Assembly (NCBI RefSeq): GCF_033001325.1
Contig: NZ_CP133111.1
Location: 1,116,001-1,180,000 of the forward strand
DNA from: Rhodopseudomonas sp. BAL398
Lineage (GTDB): Bacteria > Pseudomonadota > Alphaproteobacteria > Rhizobiales > Xanthobacteraceae
Reading direction: 5' to 3'
DNA: 64,000 bases
The position numbers and the translations under genes are program-made. Positions 38,178 to 47,958 of this stretch are shown piece by piece. The first letter of the stretch is position 1. Each line of letters begins with the position of its first letter. The notes under the pieces were generated by a model. The model searched no databases. It worked only from the letters and a program-made list of their open reading frames with translations, and was not told the origin of the DNA.

Positions 38178-39497
38178 ATGCGCCTGTCGCGATTCTTTCT
38201 GCCGATCCTCAAGGAGACCCCGAAGGAGGCCGAGATCGTCTCGCACCGCCTGATGCTGCGCGCCGGCATGATGCGCCAGGAGGCCGCCGGCATTTATGCG
38301 TGGCTGCCGCTGGGGCTGCTGGTGCTGAAGAAGATCGAGCAGATCGTGCGCGAGGAGCAGAACCGCGCCGGGGCGATCGAGCTGTTGATGCCGACGCTGC
38401 AGCTCGCCGATCTGTGGCGCGAGAGCGGGCGCTACGATGCCTATGGTCCGGAAATGCTGCGCATCACCGACCGGCACAAGCGCGAATTGCTGTATGGGCC
38501 GACCAATGAGGAAATGATCACCGAGATCTTCCGCTCCTATGTGCGCTCCTACAAGAGCCTGCCGCTCAACCTCTACCACATCCAATGGAAGTTTCGCGAC
38601 GAGCAGCGCCCGCGCTTCGGCGTGATGCGCGGCCGTGAATTCCTGATGAAGGATGCTTATTCCTTCGATATCGACGAGGCCGCGGCGCGCAAATCCTATA
38701 ACCGGATGTTCGTCGCTTACTTGCGGACCTTCGCCCGGATGGGGCTGAAGGCGATCCCGATGCGGGCCGAGACCGGCCCGATCGGCGGCGATCTCAGCCA
38801 TGAATTTATCGTCCTGGCCGAGACCGGCGAATCCGGCGTGTTCTGCGACAATGACGTGCTCAATCTGCCGGTCCCCGATGCGGGCGTCGATTATGACGGC
38901 GACCTGACGCCGATAATCACGCAATGGACCACGCTCTATGCGGCGACCGAAGACGTCCATGATGCAGCGCGGTACGAGCGTGAGGTGCCCGAGGCCAATC
39001 GGGTCAGCACCCGCGGCATCGAGGTCGGCCAGATCTTCTATTTCGGCACCAAATATTCGGACTCGATGAAGGCGATGGTGGCCGGTCCCGACGGCGTCGA
39101 TGTGCCGATCCATGGCGGCTCCTACGGCGTCGGCGTGTCGCGGCTGGTCGGCGCCATCATCGAGGCCTGCCACGACGACAATGGTATCAAATGGCCGGAA
39201 GCGGTGGCGCCGTTCCGGGTCGCGGTGCTGAACCTGAAGCAGGGCGACAGCGCTACCGACACCGCCTGCGAACAGCTCTATCGCGAGCTGAAGGCCAAGG
39301 GCGTCGACGTGCTGTATGACGACACCGATCAGCGGGCAGGGGCGAAATTCGCCACCGCCGACCTGATCGGCATTCCGTGGCAGATCCTCGTTGGTCCCAA
39401 GGGCCTGGCCGAGGGCAAGGTCGAAATCAAACGCCGCAGCGATGGATCGCGCGAGAATGTCAGCGCCGCCGACGCCGTCGCGCGGCTGGTGGCGTGA
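38178..39497 (+). CDS. proS: prolyl-tRNA synthetase, alphaproteobacterial type without editing domain
   Basis: Charges tRNA-Pro. 439 residues; E. coli ProRS is about 570. Class II motifs are present: motif 1 near the N-terminus, motif 2 [21 protein letters not shown], motif 3 [14 protein letters not shown], then the anticodon-binding domain. The internal editing domain (INS) between motifs 2 and 3 is missing, as known for alphaproteobacteria, where free-standing editing factors compensate. Confidence 0.97.
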   Translation: MRLSRFFLPILKETPKEAEIVSHRLMLRAGMMRQEAAGIYAWLPLGLLVLKKIEQIVREEQNRAGAIELLMPTLQLADLWRESGRYDAYGPEMLRITDRHKRELLYGPTNEEMITEIFRSYVRSYKSLPLNLYHIQWKFRDEQRPRFGVMRGREFLMKDAYSFDIDEAAARKSYNRMFVAYLRTFARMGLKAIPMRAETGPIGGDLSHEFIVLAETGESGVFCDNDVLNLPVPDAGVDYDGDLTPIITQWTTLYAATEDVHDAARYEREVPEANRVSTRGIEVGQIFYFGTKYSDSMKAMVAGPDGVDVPIHGGSYGVGVSRLVGAIIEACHDDNGIKWPEAVAPFRVAVLNLKQGDSATDTACEQLYRELKAKGVDVLYDDTDQRAGAKFATADLIGIPWQILVGPKGLAEGKVEIKRRSDGSRENVSAADAVARLVA

Positions 39498-39573
39498 TCA
39501 CTTTTCCACCGACGCCGTCCGCACATCACCGTGTCGCGGCTAGAATTAGCCCGAATCATGTGCGATTCGGGCT

Positions 39574-40854
39574 ATGGATGACAGTATGAGCGAGCCAATT
39601 CGAACCACACCCTTCGCGCCATTCGAATGGCTGCTGTCCGGACGCTATCTGCGTGCGCGTCGCAAGGAAGGCTTCATTTCGGTGATCGCCGGGTTTTCGT
39701 TCCTCGGCATCATGCTCGGCGTCGCCACCCTGATCATCGTGATGGCGGTGATGAACGGCTTCCGCAAGGAATTGCTGGACAAGATTCTCGGCCTCAACGG
39801 GCACCTGCTGGTGCAGCCGCTGGAGAGCCCGCTGACCGACTGGAAGGACGTCGCCGATCGGATCAACAAGGTCGCCGGCATCAAGCTGGCGGCGCCGGTG
39901 GTCGACGGCCAGGCGCTGGCCTCGTCGCCGTTCAACGCCGCGGGCGTGTTCGTGCGCGGCATCCGCGCCGACGACCTCAACAAACTGTCGTCGATCGTCA
40001 ACCACATCAAGCAGGGCTCGCTGGAAGGCTTCGACGAGGGCCAGGGCGTCGCGATCGGCCGCCGGCTCGCCGATACGTTGTCGCTGCACGCCGGCGACAG
40101 CATCACGCTGGTGGCGCCGCGCGGCGCCGTGACCCCGGCCGGCACGATGCCGCGGATCAAACCCTACAAGGTCGCCGCGGTGTTCGAGATCGGCATGTCG
40201 GAATATGATTCGACCTTCGTGTTCATGCCGCTGACCGAGGCGCAGGCCTATTTCAACCGGGCCAACGACGTCACCGCGATCGAGGTCTACACCACCAATC
40301 CGGACAAGATCGACGGCTTCCGCAAATCGGTCACGGAGGCTGCGGGACGACCGGTGTTCCTGGTCGATTGGCGGCAGCGCAACGCGACCTTCTTCAACGC
40401 GCTGCAGGTCGAGCGCAATGTCATGTTCCTGATTCTGACCCTGATCGTGCTGGTGGCGGCGCTCAACATCGTGTCCGGGCTGATCATGCTGGTGAAGGAC
40501 AAGGGCAGCGACATCGCGATCCTGCGCACTATGGGGGCGACCCAGGGCTCGATCATGCGGGTATTTCTGATCACCGGCGCTGCGATCGGCGTGGTCGGCA
40601 CTTTGACCGGATTTCTGGTCGGCTTGCTGGTCTGCCTCAACATCGAATCGATCCGGCAATTCTTGTCCTGGATGACCAATACTGAGCTGTTCTCGCCGGA
40701 ACTGTATTTCCTGTCCAAGCTGCCGGCCGAAATCGATTTCGCCGAGACCAGCGCCGTGGTGATCATGGCCTTGACGCTGTCGTTCCTCGCCACGCTGTAT
40801 CCGTCGTGGCGCGCCGCACGTCTCGATCCTGTCGAAGCGCTGCGGTACGAGTGA
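39574..40854 (+). CDS. lolC: lipoprotein-releasing ABC transporter, permease
   Basis: Inner-membrane FtsX-type permease that releases outer-membrane lipoproteins to LolA. 426 residues: a short N-terminal stretch, TM1 ([30 protein letters not shown]), a large periplasmic domain, and three C-terminal helices with [19 protein letters not shown], the coupling-helix signature. A second ATG at 39586 ([10 protein letters not shown]) is as likely as the first at 39574. A single LolC/E-type gene precedes lolD. Confidence 0.94.
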   Translation: MDDSMSEPIRTTPFAPFEWLLSGRYLRARRKEGFISVIAGFSFLGIMLGVATLIIVMAVMNGFRKELLDKILGLNGHLLVQPLESPLTDWKDVADRINKVAGIKLAAPVVDGQALASSPFNAAGVFVRGIRADDLNKLSSIVNHIKQGSLEGFDEGQGVAIGRRLADTLSLHAGDSITLVAPRGAVTPAGTMPRIKPYKVAAVFEIGMSEYDSTFVFMPLTEAQAYFNRANDVTAIEVYTTNPDKIDGFRKSVTEAAGRPVFLVDWRQRNATFFNALQVERNVMFLILTLIVLVAALNIVSGLIMLVKDKGSDIAILRTMGATQGSIMRVFLITGAAIGVVGTLTGFLVGLLVCLNIESIRQFLSWMTNTELFSPELYFLSKLPAEIDFAETSAVVIMALTLSFLATLYPSWRAARLDPVEALRYE

Positions 40855-40864
40855 GGCAGGACTG

Positions 40865-41563
40865 ATGGAGCAGGGCGCGGAAGACATACCGGTTGTCTAT
40901 CTACACGACATCAAGCGGCACTATTCGCAGGGTGAGTCGACGCTGACCATTCTGGACGGTGCCAAGCTGGCGCTGTGGGCCGGGCAGTCGGTGGCGCTGG
41001 TGGCGCCCAGCGGCGCCGGCAAATCGACGCTGCTGCACATCGCCGGCCTGCTCGAGCACCCGGACGAGGGCGAGGTCTATGTCGGCGGCACCGCCACCAC
41101 GGCTTTGACCGATGCCGAGCGCACCCAGATCCGCCGCACCGACATCGGCTTCGTCTACCAGTCGCACCGACTGCTGCCGGAATTCAGCGCGCTGGAAAAC
41201 GTCATGCTGCCGCAGATGATCCGCGGGCTGAAGAAGAGCGAGACCGTCAGCCGCGCCAAGGAAATCCTGGCCTATCTGGGCCTCGGCGACCGCATCACCC
41301 ATCGGCCGGCCGAACTGTCCGGCGGCGAGCAGCAGCGGGTCGCGATCGCCCGCGCGGTCGCCAATGCGCCCCGCGTTCTGTTTGCCGATGAGCCGACCGG
41401 AAACCTCGACCCGCACACCGCCGATCACGTGTTTCAGGCACTGATGCAATTGGTCCGGGCGACCCGGGTGGCGATGCTGATCGCTACCCACAATATGGAA
41501 CTGGCGGGGCGGATGGACCGCCGGGTCTCGTTGCAGAACGGCAACATCGTCGAACTGGATTAA
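40865..41563 (+). CDS. lolD: lipoprotein-releasing ABC transporter, ATPase
   Basis: Energises LolC/E. 232 residues: Walker [13 protein letters not shown] (about residue 50), Q-loop [18 protein letters not shown] (typical of LolD/MacB), signature [14 protein letters not shown], Walker [12 protein letters not shown] and the switch His in ATHNMEL. 10 bases after lolC. Confidence 0.97.
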   Translation: MEQGAEDIPVVYLHDIKRHYSQGESTLTILDGAKLALWAGQSVALVAPSGAGKSTLLHIAGLLEHPDEGEVYVGGTATTALTDAERTQIRRTDIGFVYQSHRLLPEFSALENVMLPQMIRGLKKSETVSRAKEILAYLGLGDRITHRPAELSGGEQQRVAIARAVANAPRVLFADEPTGNLDPHTADHVFQALMQLVRATRVAMLIATHNMELAGRMDRRVSLQNGNIVELD

Positions 41564-41732
41564 CCGCCGGGCTATCGGGTCCGCAAGGCTCGCGTCTTCT
41601 GCGGCCGCGAGGCAACCCGGCAAAGCGCGCGCGCGACGACGCTGGTCAATTTGGCTGACGGATGCACCTTTGAATCTGCCGCGTTGTTCGCGCTAGCCGC
41701 AACTGGTAGAACGCGGCATCCGGGATCCCTGC

Positions 41733-42983
41733 ATGGCCGTCACTCGATCAACATCTGGCGCCGGGCGCCACTATTCGCCGATCTGGCGCTGGCTGCTGTC
41801 GGGTCTGCTTGCCGTGGCGATCGGCGTGAGCGGGGTGGCCTATGCGGCCAACAACAGCGTGCAGGGCGCCAAGAAGGACGAGGGTTACGACAGCGATGCG
41901 CCGACCGCGATCCTGATCGACGCCAGCAGCGGCAGCGTGCTGTTCGAGAAGAACGCCGACGAGTTGCGGCCGCCCTCCAGCATGATGAAGCTGGTGACCG
42001 TGGAGCTCGTCTTCCACCTGCTCCAGCAGGGCAAGATCAAGCTCAGCGACGAATACGAGATCAGCGAAAATTCCTGGCGCTATGGCGGCGCCCCGGCCGG
42101 CGGCTCGACGATGTTCGCCGAGATCCACAGCCATGTCTCCGTCGACAATTTGTTGCACGGCGCCATCATTCAGAGCGGCAATGATTCCTGCATGGCGCTG
42201 GCCGAAGGCATCGCCACCACCGAGCAGGGTTTCGTCGAGATGATGACCAAGCGGGCCCGCGAACTCGGCCTGACGCGGTCGACCTTCGCCAATTCCACCG
42301 GTCTGCCCGATCCCGGCAACAAGATGTCAGTGCGCGAGCTGGCCGTGCTGGCGCGCCATATCATCACGACCTATCCGGATTTCTACAAACTGTTCGGCGA
42401 GAAGGAATTCACCTGGAACAAGATCCGGCAGTTCAACCGCAATCCGCTGCTGAACGCGCTGACCGGCGCCGACGGGTTGAAGACCGGCCACACCAAGGAG
42501 GGCGGCTACGGCGTGGTCGGCTCGGCGGTGCAGAACGGGATGCGGCTGATCGTCGTCGTCAACGGGCTTGAGAGTTCGGAAGATCGGGCCAACTCAGCCA
42601 AGAAGCTGCTGGAATGGGGCTTTCGCAATTTCGAATCGCGGCCGCTATTCGCCGCCAACCAGCCGATCGGCTACGCCCGGGTGTTCGGCGGCGAGCGCCG
42701 CTATGTCGAGCTGGCGAGCCCCGAACCGGTCGAGGTGATGGTGCAGAAGAACGGCAGCGACAAGCTGTTCGCCCGGATCGTCTATACCGGGCCGATCCGC
42801 CCGCCGGTCGAATCCGGCCAGCCGGTCGGCGTCGTCCGGGTCTGGCGCAATGGCAATATCGCGGTGGAAATGCCGTTGCAGGCCGCGGCCTCGGTACCGG
42901 TCGGGTCGACCACGCGGCGCGCGATCGATGGCGCCAGCGAATTGATGTTGGGACTGTTCCGCGCCGGCCTGGCGAAGCTTTAG
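41733..42983 (+). CDS. D-alanyl-D-alanine carboxypeptidase (class C low-molecular-weight PBP)
   Basis: Trims the terminal D-Ala of peptidoglycan stem peptides at the outer face of the membrane. 416 residues with an N-terminal signal/anchor (WLLSGLLAVAIGVSGVAYA). Active-site motifs: SxxK as SSMMK (about residue 83; most homologues have SMTK), SxN as QSGND and KTG as GLKTGHTKEGG. A PBP5-type C-terminal domain follows. First of a run of closely packed genes to 47.9 kb. Confidence 0.95.
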   Translation: MAVTRSTSGAGRHYSPIWRWLLSGLLAVAIGVSGVAYAANNSVQGAKKDEGYDSDAPTAILIDASSGSVLFEKNADELRPPSSMMKLVTVELVFHLLQQGKIKLSDEYEISENSWRYGGAPAGGSTMFAEIHSHVSVDNLLHGAIIQSGNDSCMALAEGIATTEQGFVEMMTKRARELGLTRSTFANSTGLPDPGNKMSVRELAVLARHIITTYPDFYKLFGEKEFTWNKIRQFNRNPLLNALTGADGLKTGHTKEGGYGVVGSAVQNGMRLIVVVNGLESSEDRANSAKKLLEWGFRNFESRPLFAANQPIGYARVFGGERRYVELASPEPVEVMVQKNGSDKLFARIVYTGPIRPPVESGQPVGVVRVWRNGNIAVEMPLQAAASVPVGSTTRRAIDGASELMLGLFRAGLAKL

Positions 42984-42986
42984 ACA

Positions 42987-43679
42987 ATGGTTGAACAACC
43001 CGGCGCAGCAGGCTCAAATCGCGGCCGTTTCATCACCTTCGAGGGCGGCGAGGGCGCCGGCAAATCGACCCAGATCAAATTGCTGGCGGCCCGCCTTGCG
43101 GCGGCGAAATTGCAGGCGATCGTGACCCGCGAGCCGGGCGGCTCTCCCGGCGCCGAGATCATCCGGCATCTGCTGCTGTCCGGGATCGGCGGGCTAATCG
43201 GCGGCGCGGCGGCCGAAACCCTATTGTTCGCCGCGGCGCGCGACGACCACGTCCATGCCCTGATCCAGCCGGCGCTGCAGCGCGGCACCTGGGTACTGTG
43301 CGACCGCTTTTCGGATTCGACCCGGGCCTATCAGGGCAGCCTTGGCGCGGTCGATCCCGGCGTGCTCAACGCGATCGAGCGGGTGACGATCGACAATTTG
43401 AAACCGGACCTGACCATCATTCTGGATATTCCGGTCGAGATCGGCATGGCCCGCGCCGCGGCACGCCGGGGCGCCGGGGCGCCGGACCGTTTCGAGGCCG
43501 AGAACAGCGATTTTCATCGCAAGCTGCGCGAGGCCTATCGGGGGATCGCGGCGTCGGAGCCGCAACGCTGCGTGCTGATCGATGCCAATGACAGTGCCGA
43601 GATCGTCGCCGGCCGGGTCTGGCTCGCGGTGCGCGACCGGCTGCTGTCGCCGGCCAAACCCGCAACGGAGCTGACATGA
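42987..43679 (+). CDS. tmk: thymidylate kinase
   Basis: Phosphorylates dTMP to dTDP. 230 residues: P-loop FEGGEGAGKSTQIKLL, TREPGGSPGAE, DRFSDSTRAYQG and a lid region with ARRGAGAPDRFE. Starts 3 bases after the carboxypeptidase stop and overlaps holB by ATGA. Confidence 0.97.
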   Translation: MVEQPGAAGSNRGRFITFEGGEGAGKSTQIKLLAARLAAAKLQAIVTREPGGSPGAEIIRHLLLSGIGGLIGGAAAETLLFAAARDDHVHALIQPALQRGTWVLCDRFSDSTRAYQGSLGAVDPGVLNAIERVTIDNLKPDLTIILDIPVEIGMARAAARRGAGAPDRFEAENSDFHRKLREAYRGIAASEPQRCVLIDANDSAEIVAGRVWLAVRDRLLSPAKPATELT

Positions 43680-44716
43680 GCGCGCGCAAGGTCGAGCCCG
43701 AACGCTTAGTGAAAAGTCCGCGCGAGACCACGGCGCTGTATGGCCATCGCGGTCCCGAGCGGACCCTGCTCGACGCCTATCGCAGCGGCCGGATTCCGCA
43801 TGCCTGGCTGATCGGCGGTGCCCAGGGCATCGGCAAGGCCACTCTGGCCTACCGGATGGCGCGCTTCGTGCTGAGCCACCGCGATCCTTCGTCCGCCGCG
43901 GCGCAGAGCGCCGAGACGCTAGCGATCGACCCGGCCGATCCGGTGGCGCGCCATGTCGCCGCCGGTGCCCATGGCGGGCTGCTGACGCTGGAGCGCTCGG
44001 TCAACGACAAGGGCGTGCTGCGCAGCGTCATCACCGTCGATGAATCGCGCGAGACCATCGGCTTTTTCGGCTCCACCGCGGCGGTCGACGGCTGGCGGGT
44101 CTGCATCGTCGATACCGTTGATGAATTGAACGCCAACGCCGCCAATGCGCTGCTCAAGGTGATCGAGGAGCCGCCGCTGCGCTCGCTGTTCCTGCTGATC
44201 AGCAATGCGCCGGCGCGGCTGCTGCCGACCATCCTGTCACGCTGCCGCAAACTGCCGCTGCGCCCGCTCGATCCCGACGACGTGATCCGGGCCGCCGCCG
44301 AGGCCGCCGATCTCGACGTCGCCGATCCGGTGCTGGCGGAAGCCGCCGACGCGTCGGAGGGCAGCGTCGCCCGCGCCCTCGGCCTGCTCGGCGGCGGCGC
44401 GCTGACCCTGCACCAGCGCACCACGGCGCTTTTGGACGAGCTGCCCAATGTCGATCCGCGCGCGCTGCACGCGCTGGGCGAGGCGCTGGGCGGCACCGAC
44501 CGCGCCACGCTGGCGGCCTTTGTCGACGGCGTCGATCGCTGGATCGCAGAGCAGCTGCGCGTCGATGATGCCAACGCCAATCTGCCTCGCCTTGCGCGGC
44601 TGGCGCAGGTATGGGAAAAGATCAGCCGCGCCGCGCGCGAAACCGAAGCCTACAATCTCGAGCGCAAGCCTCTGGTGTTTTCGGTGTTCGGGCTGCTCGC
44701 GGAGGCGGTCCGCTGA
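43676..44716 (+). CDS. holB: DNA polymerase III subunit delta prime
   Basis: Part of the clamp loader. 346 residues. AAA+ fold with GGAQGIGKATLAYRMARF (P-loop-like; ATP binding is usually not functional in this subunit), VDTVDELNANAANALLKVIEEPP and the arginine-bearing ILSRCRKLPLRPL (SRC motif). tmk-holB-metG-tatD is a classic bacterial order. Confidence 0.95.
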   Translation: MSARKVEPERLVKSPRETTALYGHRGPERTLLDAYRSGRIPHAWLIGGAQGIGKATLAYRMARFVLSHRDPSSAAAQSAETLAIDPADPVARHVAAGAHGGLLTLERSVNDKGVLRSVITVDESRETIGFFGSTAAVDGWRVCIVDTVDELNANAANALLKVIEEPPLRSLFLLISNAPARLLPTILSRCRKLPLRPLDPDDVIRAAAEAADLDVADPVLAEAADASEGSVARALGLLGGGALTLHQRTTALLDELPNVDPRALHALGEALGGTDRATLAAFVDGVDRWIAEQLRVDDANANLPRLARLAQVWEKISRAARETEAYNLERKPLVFSVFGLLAEAVR

Positions 44717-44778
44717 GGTGCCGGGCGATCGTCCGCGTCGCCGGCTCCGACTGACATCACTGAAAGGCCCCGGCGCAA

Positions 44779-46323
44779 ATGGCGCAGCGAAATTCATATT
44801 ACATCACCACCGCGATCTCCTATCCGAACGGCGCGCCGCATATCGGCCACGCCTATGAGGCGATCGCAACCGACGCGCTGGCGCGCTTCCAGCGGCTCGA
44901 CGGCCGCGACGTGTTCTTTCTCACCGGAACCGACGAGCACGGCCAGAAGATGGTGCAGACCGCGCAGAAGGAGGGGATGACGCCGCGCGAGCTGGCGACC
45001 CGCAATGCCGGGCTGTTCCGCCAGATGGACGACCGGCTCAACATCTCCTACGACCGCTTCATCCGCACCTCGGAGGAGCAGCATCACCGCTCCAGCCAGG
45101 AAATCTGGAAGCGGATGGAGAAGAATGGCGACATCTATCTCGACTCCTATGCGGGCTGGTATTCGGTTCGCGACGAGGCCTATTACGCCGAGGACGAAAC
45201 CATTGTCGGCGACGACAAGGTGCGGCGCGGCCCGCAGGGCTCGCCGGTCGAATGGGTCGAGGAGAAGAGCTACTTCTTCAAGCTGTCGAAATATCAAGAG
45301 CCGCTGCTCAAGCTCTACAATGACCAGCCCGATTTTATCGGTCCGGATTCGCGCCGCAACGAGGTGATGTCCTTCGTCAAGGGCGGCCTCAAGGACCTCT
45401 CGGTGTCGCGCACGACTTTCGACTGGGGCATCCAGGTGCCCGAGGCCGACGGCCATGTGATGTATGTCTGGGTCGACGCGCTGACCAACTACATCACCGG
45501 CGTCGGCTTTCCCGACGAGCAGGACCCGAACTGGCACTACTGGCCGGCGGATCTGCACGTCATCGGCAAGGACATCATCCGGTTTCACGCGGTGTATTGG
45601 CCGGCATTCCTGATGTCGGCCGGCATCCCGGTGCAGAAACGGGTGTTCGCCCACGGCTTTCTGTTCAACAAGGGCGAGAAGATGTCGAAGTCGGTCGGCA
45701 ATGTCGTCGACCCGTTCAATCTCGCCACCCAATATGGCGTCGATCAATTGCGCTACTTCCTGCTGCGCGAGGTCCAGTTCGGCCAGGACGGCAGCTATAA
45801 TCACGAGGCGATCGTCAACCGCATCAATGCGGATCTGGCCAACGATCTCGGCAATCTGGCGCAGCGCTCACTGACCATGGTGGCCAAGCAATGCGACGCC
45901 GCGGTGCCGCAGCCGGGCGCGTTCAGCGAGAACGACAAGGCGATCCTCGACCAGGCCGACGGCATGATCGAACTGGCGCGGACCGCGATGGCGACGCAAC
46001 AGATCCATCAGGCGCTCAACGGGGTGTGGGCAGTGGTGGCGGAAGCCAACCGCTACTTCGCCGGCGAAGCGCCATGGGCGCTGGCCAAGACTGATCCGCC
46101 GCGGCAGAAGACCGTGCTCTATGTCACCGCCGAAGTGCTGCGGCAGGTCGCGATCCTGGCCCAGCCGGCAATGCCGGAGGCGATGGCCAAGCTGCTCGAC
46201 ATTCTGGCGATCCCGGCGGATCAGCGCGATTTCGCCGCGCTCGATCAGCGCATCGTCGCCGGCACAAAGCTGCCGGCGCCGGCGCCGATCTTCCCGCGCT
46301 ATATCGAGCCGACCGCCGCATGA
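44779..46323 (+). CDS. metG: methionyl-tRNA synthetase
   Basis: Charges tRNA-Met. 514 residues, class I. HIGH-type motif in [26 protein letters not shown] as [14 protein letters not shown] (about residue 300), and [12 protein letters not shown]. The connective domain lacks Cys zinc knuckles, and there is no C-terminal EMAP/dimerisation domain, giving the short form. Overlaps tatD by ATGA. Confidence 0.97.
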   Translation: MAQRNSYYITTAISYPNGAPHIGHAYEAIATDALARFQRLDGRDVFFLTGTDEHGQKMVQTAQKEGMTPRELATRNAGLFRQMDDRLNISYDRFIRTSEEQHHRSSQEIWKRMEKNGDIYLDSYAGWYSVRDEAYYAEDETIVGDDKVRRGPQGSPVEWVEEKSYFFKLSKYQEPLLKLYNDQPDFIGPDSRRNEVMSFVKGGLKDLSVSRTTFDWGIQVPEADGHVMYVWVDALTNYITGVGFPDEQDPNWHYWPADLHVIGKDIIRFHAVYWPAFLMSAGIPVQKRVFAHGFLFNKGEKMSKSVGNVVDPFNLATQYGVDQLRYFLLREVQFGQDGSYNHEAIVNRINADLANDLGNLAQRSLTMVAKQCDAAVPQPGAFSENDKAILDQADGMIELARTAMATQQIHQALNGVWAVVAEANRYFAGEAPWALAKTDPPRQKTVLYVTAEVLRQVAILAQPAMPEAMAKLLDILAIPADQRDFAALDQRIVAGTKLPAPAPIFPRYIEPTAA

Positions 46324-47129
46324 GCGATCAACCGCCGATGCTGATCGACAGCCATTGCCATCTGGAATTCCCGGATTTCGCCGAGGATCTCGACGGCCTG
46401 GTCGCGCGCGCCCATGCCGCCGGCGTCGCCCGGATGGTGACGATCTCGACACGGGTGCGGCGGTTGCCGGAGTTGCTGGCGATCAGCGAGCGTTTCCCCA
46501 ATGTCTATTGCTCGGTCGGCACCCATCCGCATCACGTCGACGAGGAAGACGGCATCCCGGCTGAGGAGTTGATCGAGCTCACCAGGCATCCCAAGGTGGT
46601 GGCGCTGGGTGAAGCCGGCCTCGATTACTTCTACGATCACGGCTCTCCCGAGGCGCAGGCGAGGGGGTTTCGTGCCCATATCGCCGCGGCCCGGGCCACC
46701 GGCCTGCCGCTGGTGATCCATACCCGCGAGGCTGATGTCGATTGCGGCAAGATCCTCGAGGACGAGATGGCCAAGGGGCCGTTCCGCGCCGTGCTGCATT
46801 GCTACACCGGCGGCCGCGACCTCGCTTTGCAGGCGATCGATCTCGGCCTGTCGATCGGCTTCACCGGCATCCTGACCTTCAAGAAATCGCAGGCCTTGCG
46901 CGATCTCGCCGCCGAATTGCCGGCCGACCGCATCCTGGTCGAAACCGACTCGCCCTATCTGGCCCCCGGCAAATTTCGCGGCAAGCGCAACGAGCCGTCT
47001 TATGTGGTCGAGACCGCCAAGGTGCTGGCGGAGGTCCGCGGCGTGTCGCTCGACGAGATCGCCCGCCAGACCACGCAGAATTTCTTTCGTCTGTTTTCCA
47101 AGGTGCCAGCACCGGAGGGTGTCGTATGA
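46320..47129 (+). CDS. tatD: TatD-family metal-dependent DNase
   Basis: 269 residues, TIM-barrel metallohydrolase. [14 protein letters not shown] (HxH metal site), [31 protein letters not shown] and [22 protein letters not shown] are all diagnostic. It may start at the second ATG (46338). Homologues have 3'-5' exonuclease or endonuclease activity in DNA repair and quality control. Confidence 0.95.
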   Translation: MSDQPPMLIDSHCHLEFPDFAEDLDGLVARAHAAGVARMVTISTRVRRLPELLAISERFPNVYCSVGTHPHHVDEEDGIPAEELIELTRHPKVVALGEAGLDYFYDHGSPEAQARGFRAHIAAARATGLPLVIHTREADVDCGKILEDEMAKGPFRAVLHCYTGGRDLALQAIDLGLSIGFTGILTFKKSQALRDLAAELPADRILVETDSPYLAPGKFRGKRNEPSYVVETAKVLAEVRGVSLDEIARQTTQNFFRLFSKVPAPEGVV

Positions 47130-47938
47130 CCCTGACGCTCACCATTTTGGGCAGCGGCTCCTCCGCCGGCGTGCCGCGCCCGGCGCTGGGCTGGGGCGCC
47201 TGCGATCCGGCCAATCCGAAAAACCGCCGCCGCCGCTGCTCGCTGATGGCCGAGCTGGCCTCACCCGACGGCATCACCCGCGTGGTGATCGACACCTCGC
47301 CGGATCTGCGCGAGCAGCTGATCGACGCCAATGTCGAGCATATCGACGCCGTGTTCCTGACCCACGAACACGCCGACCAGACCCATGGCATCGACGATCT
47401 GCGCTCGGTGGTGATGTCTCAGCGCACGCGGATTCCGGTCTATCTCAATCAGGCGACCGCGGCGCATATCCTGCTGCGCTTCACCTATTGCTTCGAGCAG
47501 GCGCCGGGCAGTTCCTATCCGGCGATTCTCGATGCCCGCGAGATCGAGGCCGGCGAAAGCCGCGTCATCGACGGCCCGGGCGGGGCGCTGACGCTGTCGG
47601 CGTTCCAGGTGCAGCACGGCGATATCATCGCGCTGGGCTACCGGATCGGCAACGCCGCCTACACCCCCGACGTCAACGACATTCCGCCGCAGAGTTGGCC
47701 GCAGCTCGAGGGGCTCGATCTGTGGATCATCGACGGGCTGCGCTACAAGCAGCACGGCAGCCATTTCAGCGTCAGCGACGCGCTGAGCTGGATCGAGCGC
47801 TTCAAGCCGAAGCGCGCGGTGATCACCAATATGCACGCCGACATCGACTACGAAGTGCTGCGCGGGCAGCTGCCGGCAGGCGTGGTGCCGGGTTTTGACG
47901 GGATGCGGCTGACGCTGGATGATGCCGCGGTGTCCTGA
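47126..47938 (+). CDS. MBL-fold metallohydrolase (PhnP-like)
   Basis: 270 residues. LTILGSGSSAGVPRP at the start and zinc motif THEHADQTHGIDDLR (HxHxDxxH) identify a PhnP-type phosphodiesterase fold; later HGSHFSVSDAL and NMHADIDY add ligands. Natural substrate unknown. The gene regularly follows tatD. Its 3' part is duplicated as a fragment at 50748-50945. Confidence 0.93.
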   Translation: MTLTLTILGSGSSAGVPRPALGWGACDPANPKNRRRRCSLMAELASPDGITRVVIDTSPDLREQLIDANVEHIDAVFLTHEHADQTHGIDDLRSVVMSQRTRIPVYLNQATAAHILLRFTYCFEQAPGSSYPAILDAREIEAGESRVIDGPGGALTLSAFQVQHGDIIALGYRIGNAAYTPDVNDIPPQSWPQLEGLDLWIIDGLRYKQHGSHFSVSDALSWIERFKPKRAVITNMHADIDYEVLRGQLPAGVVPGFDGMRLTLDDAAVS

Positions 47939-47958
47939 GCTGATCGCAGGCCCGGGCG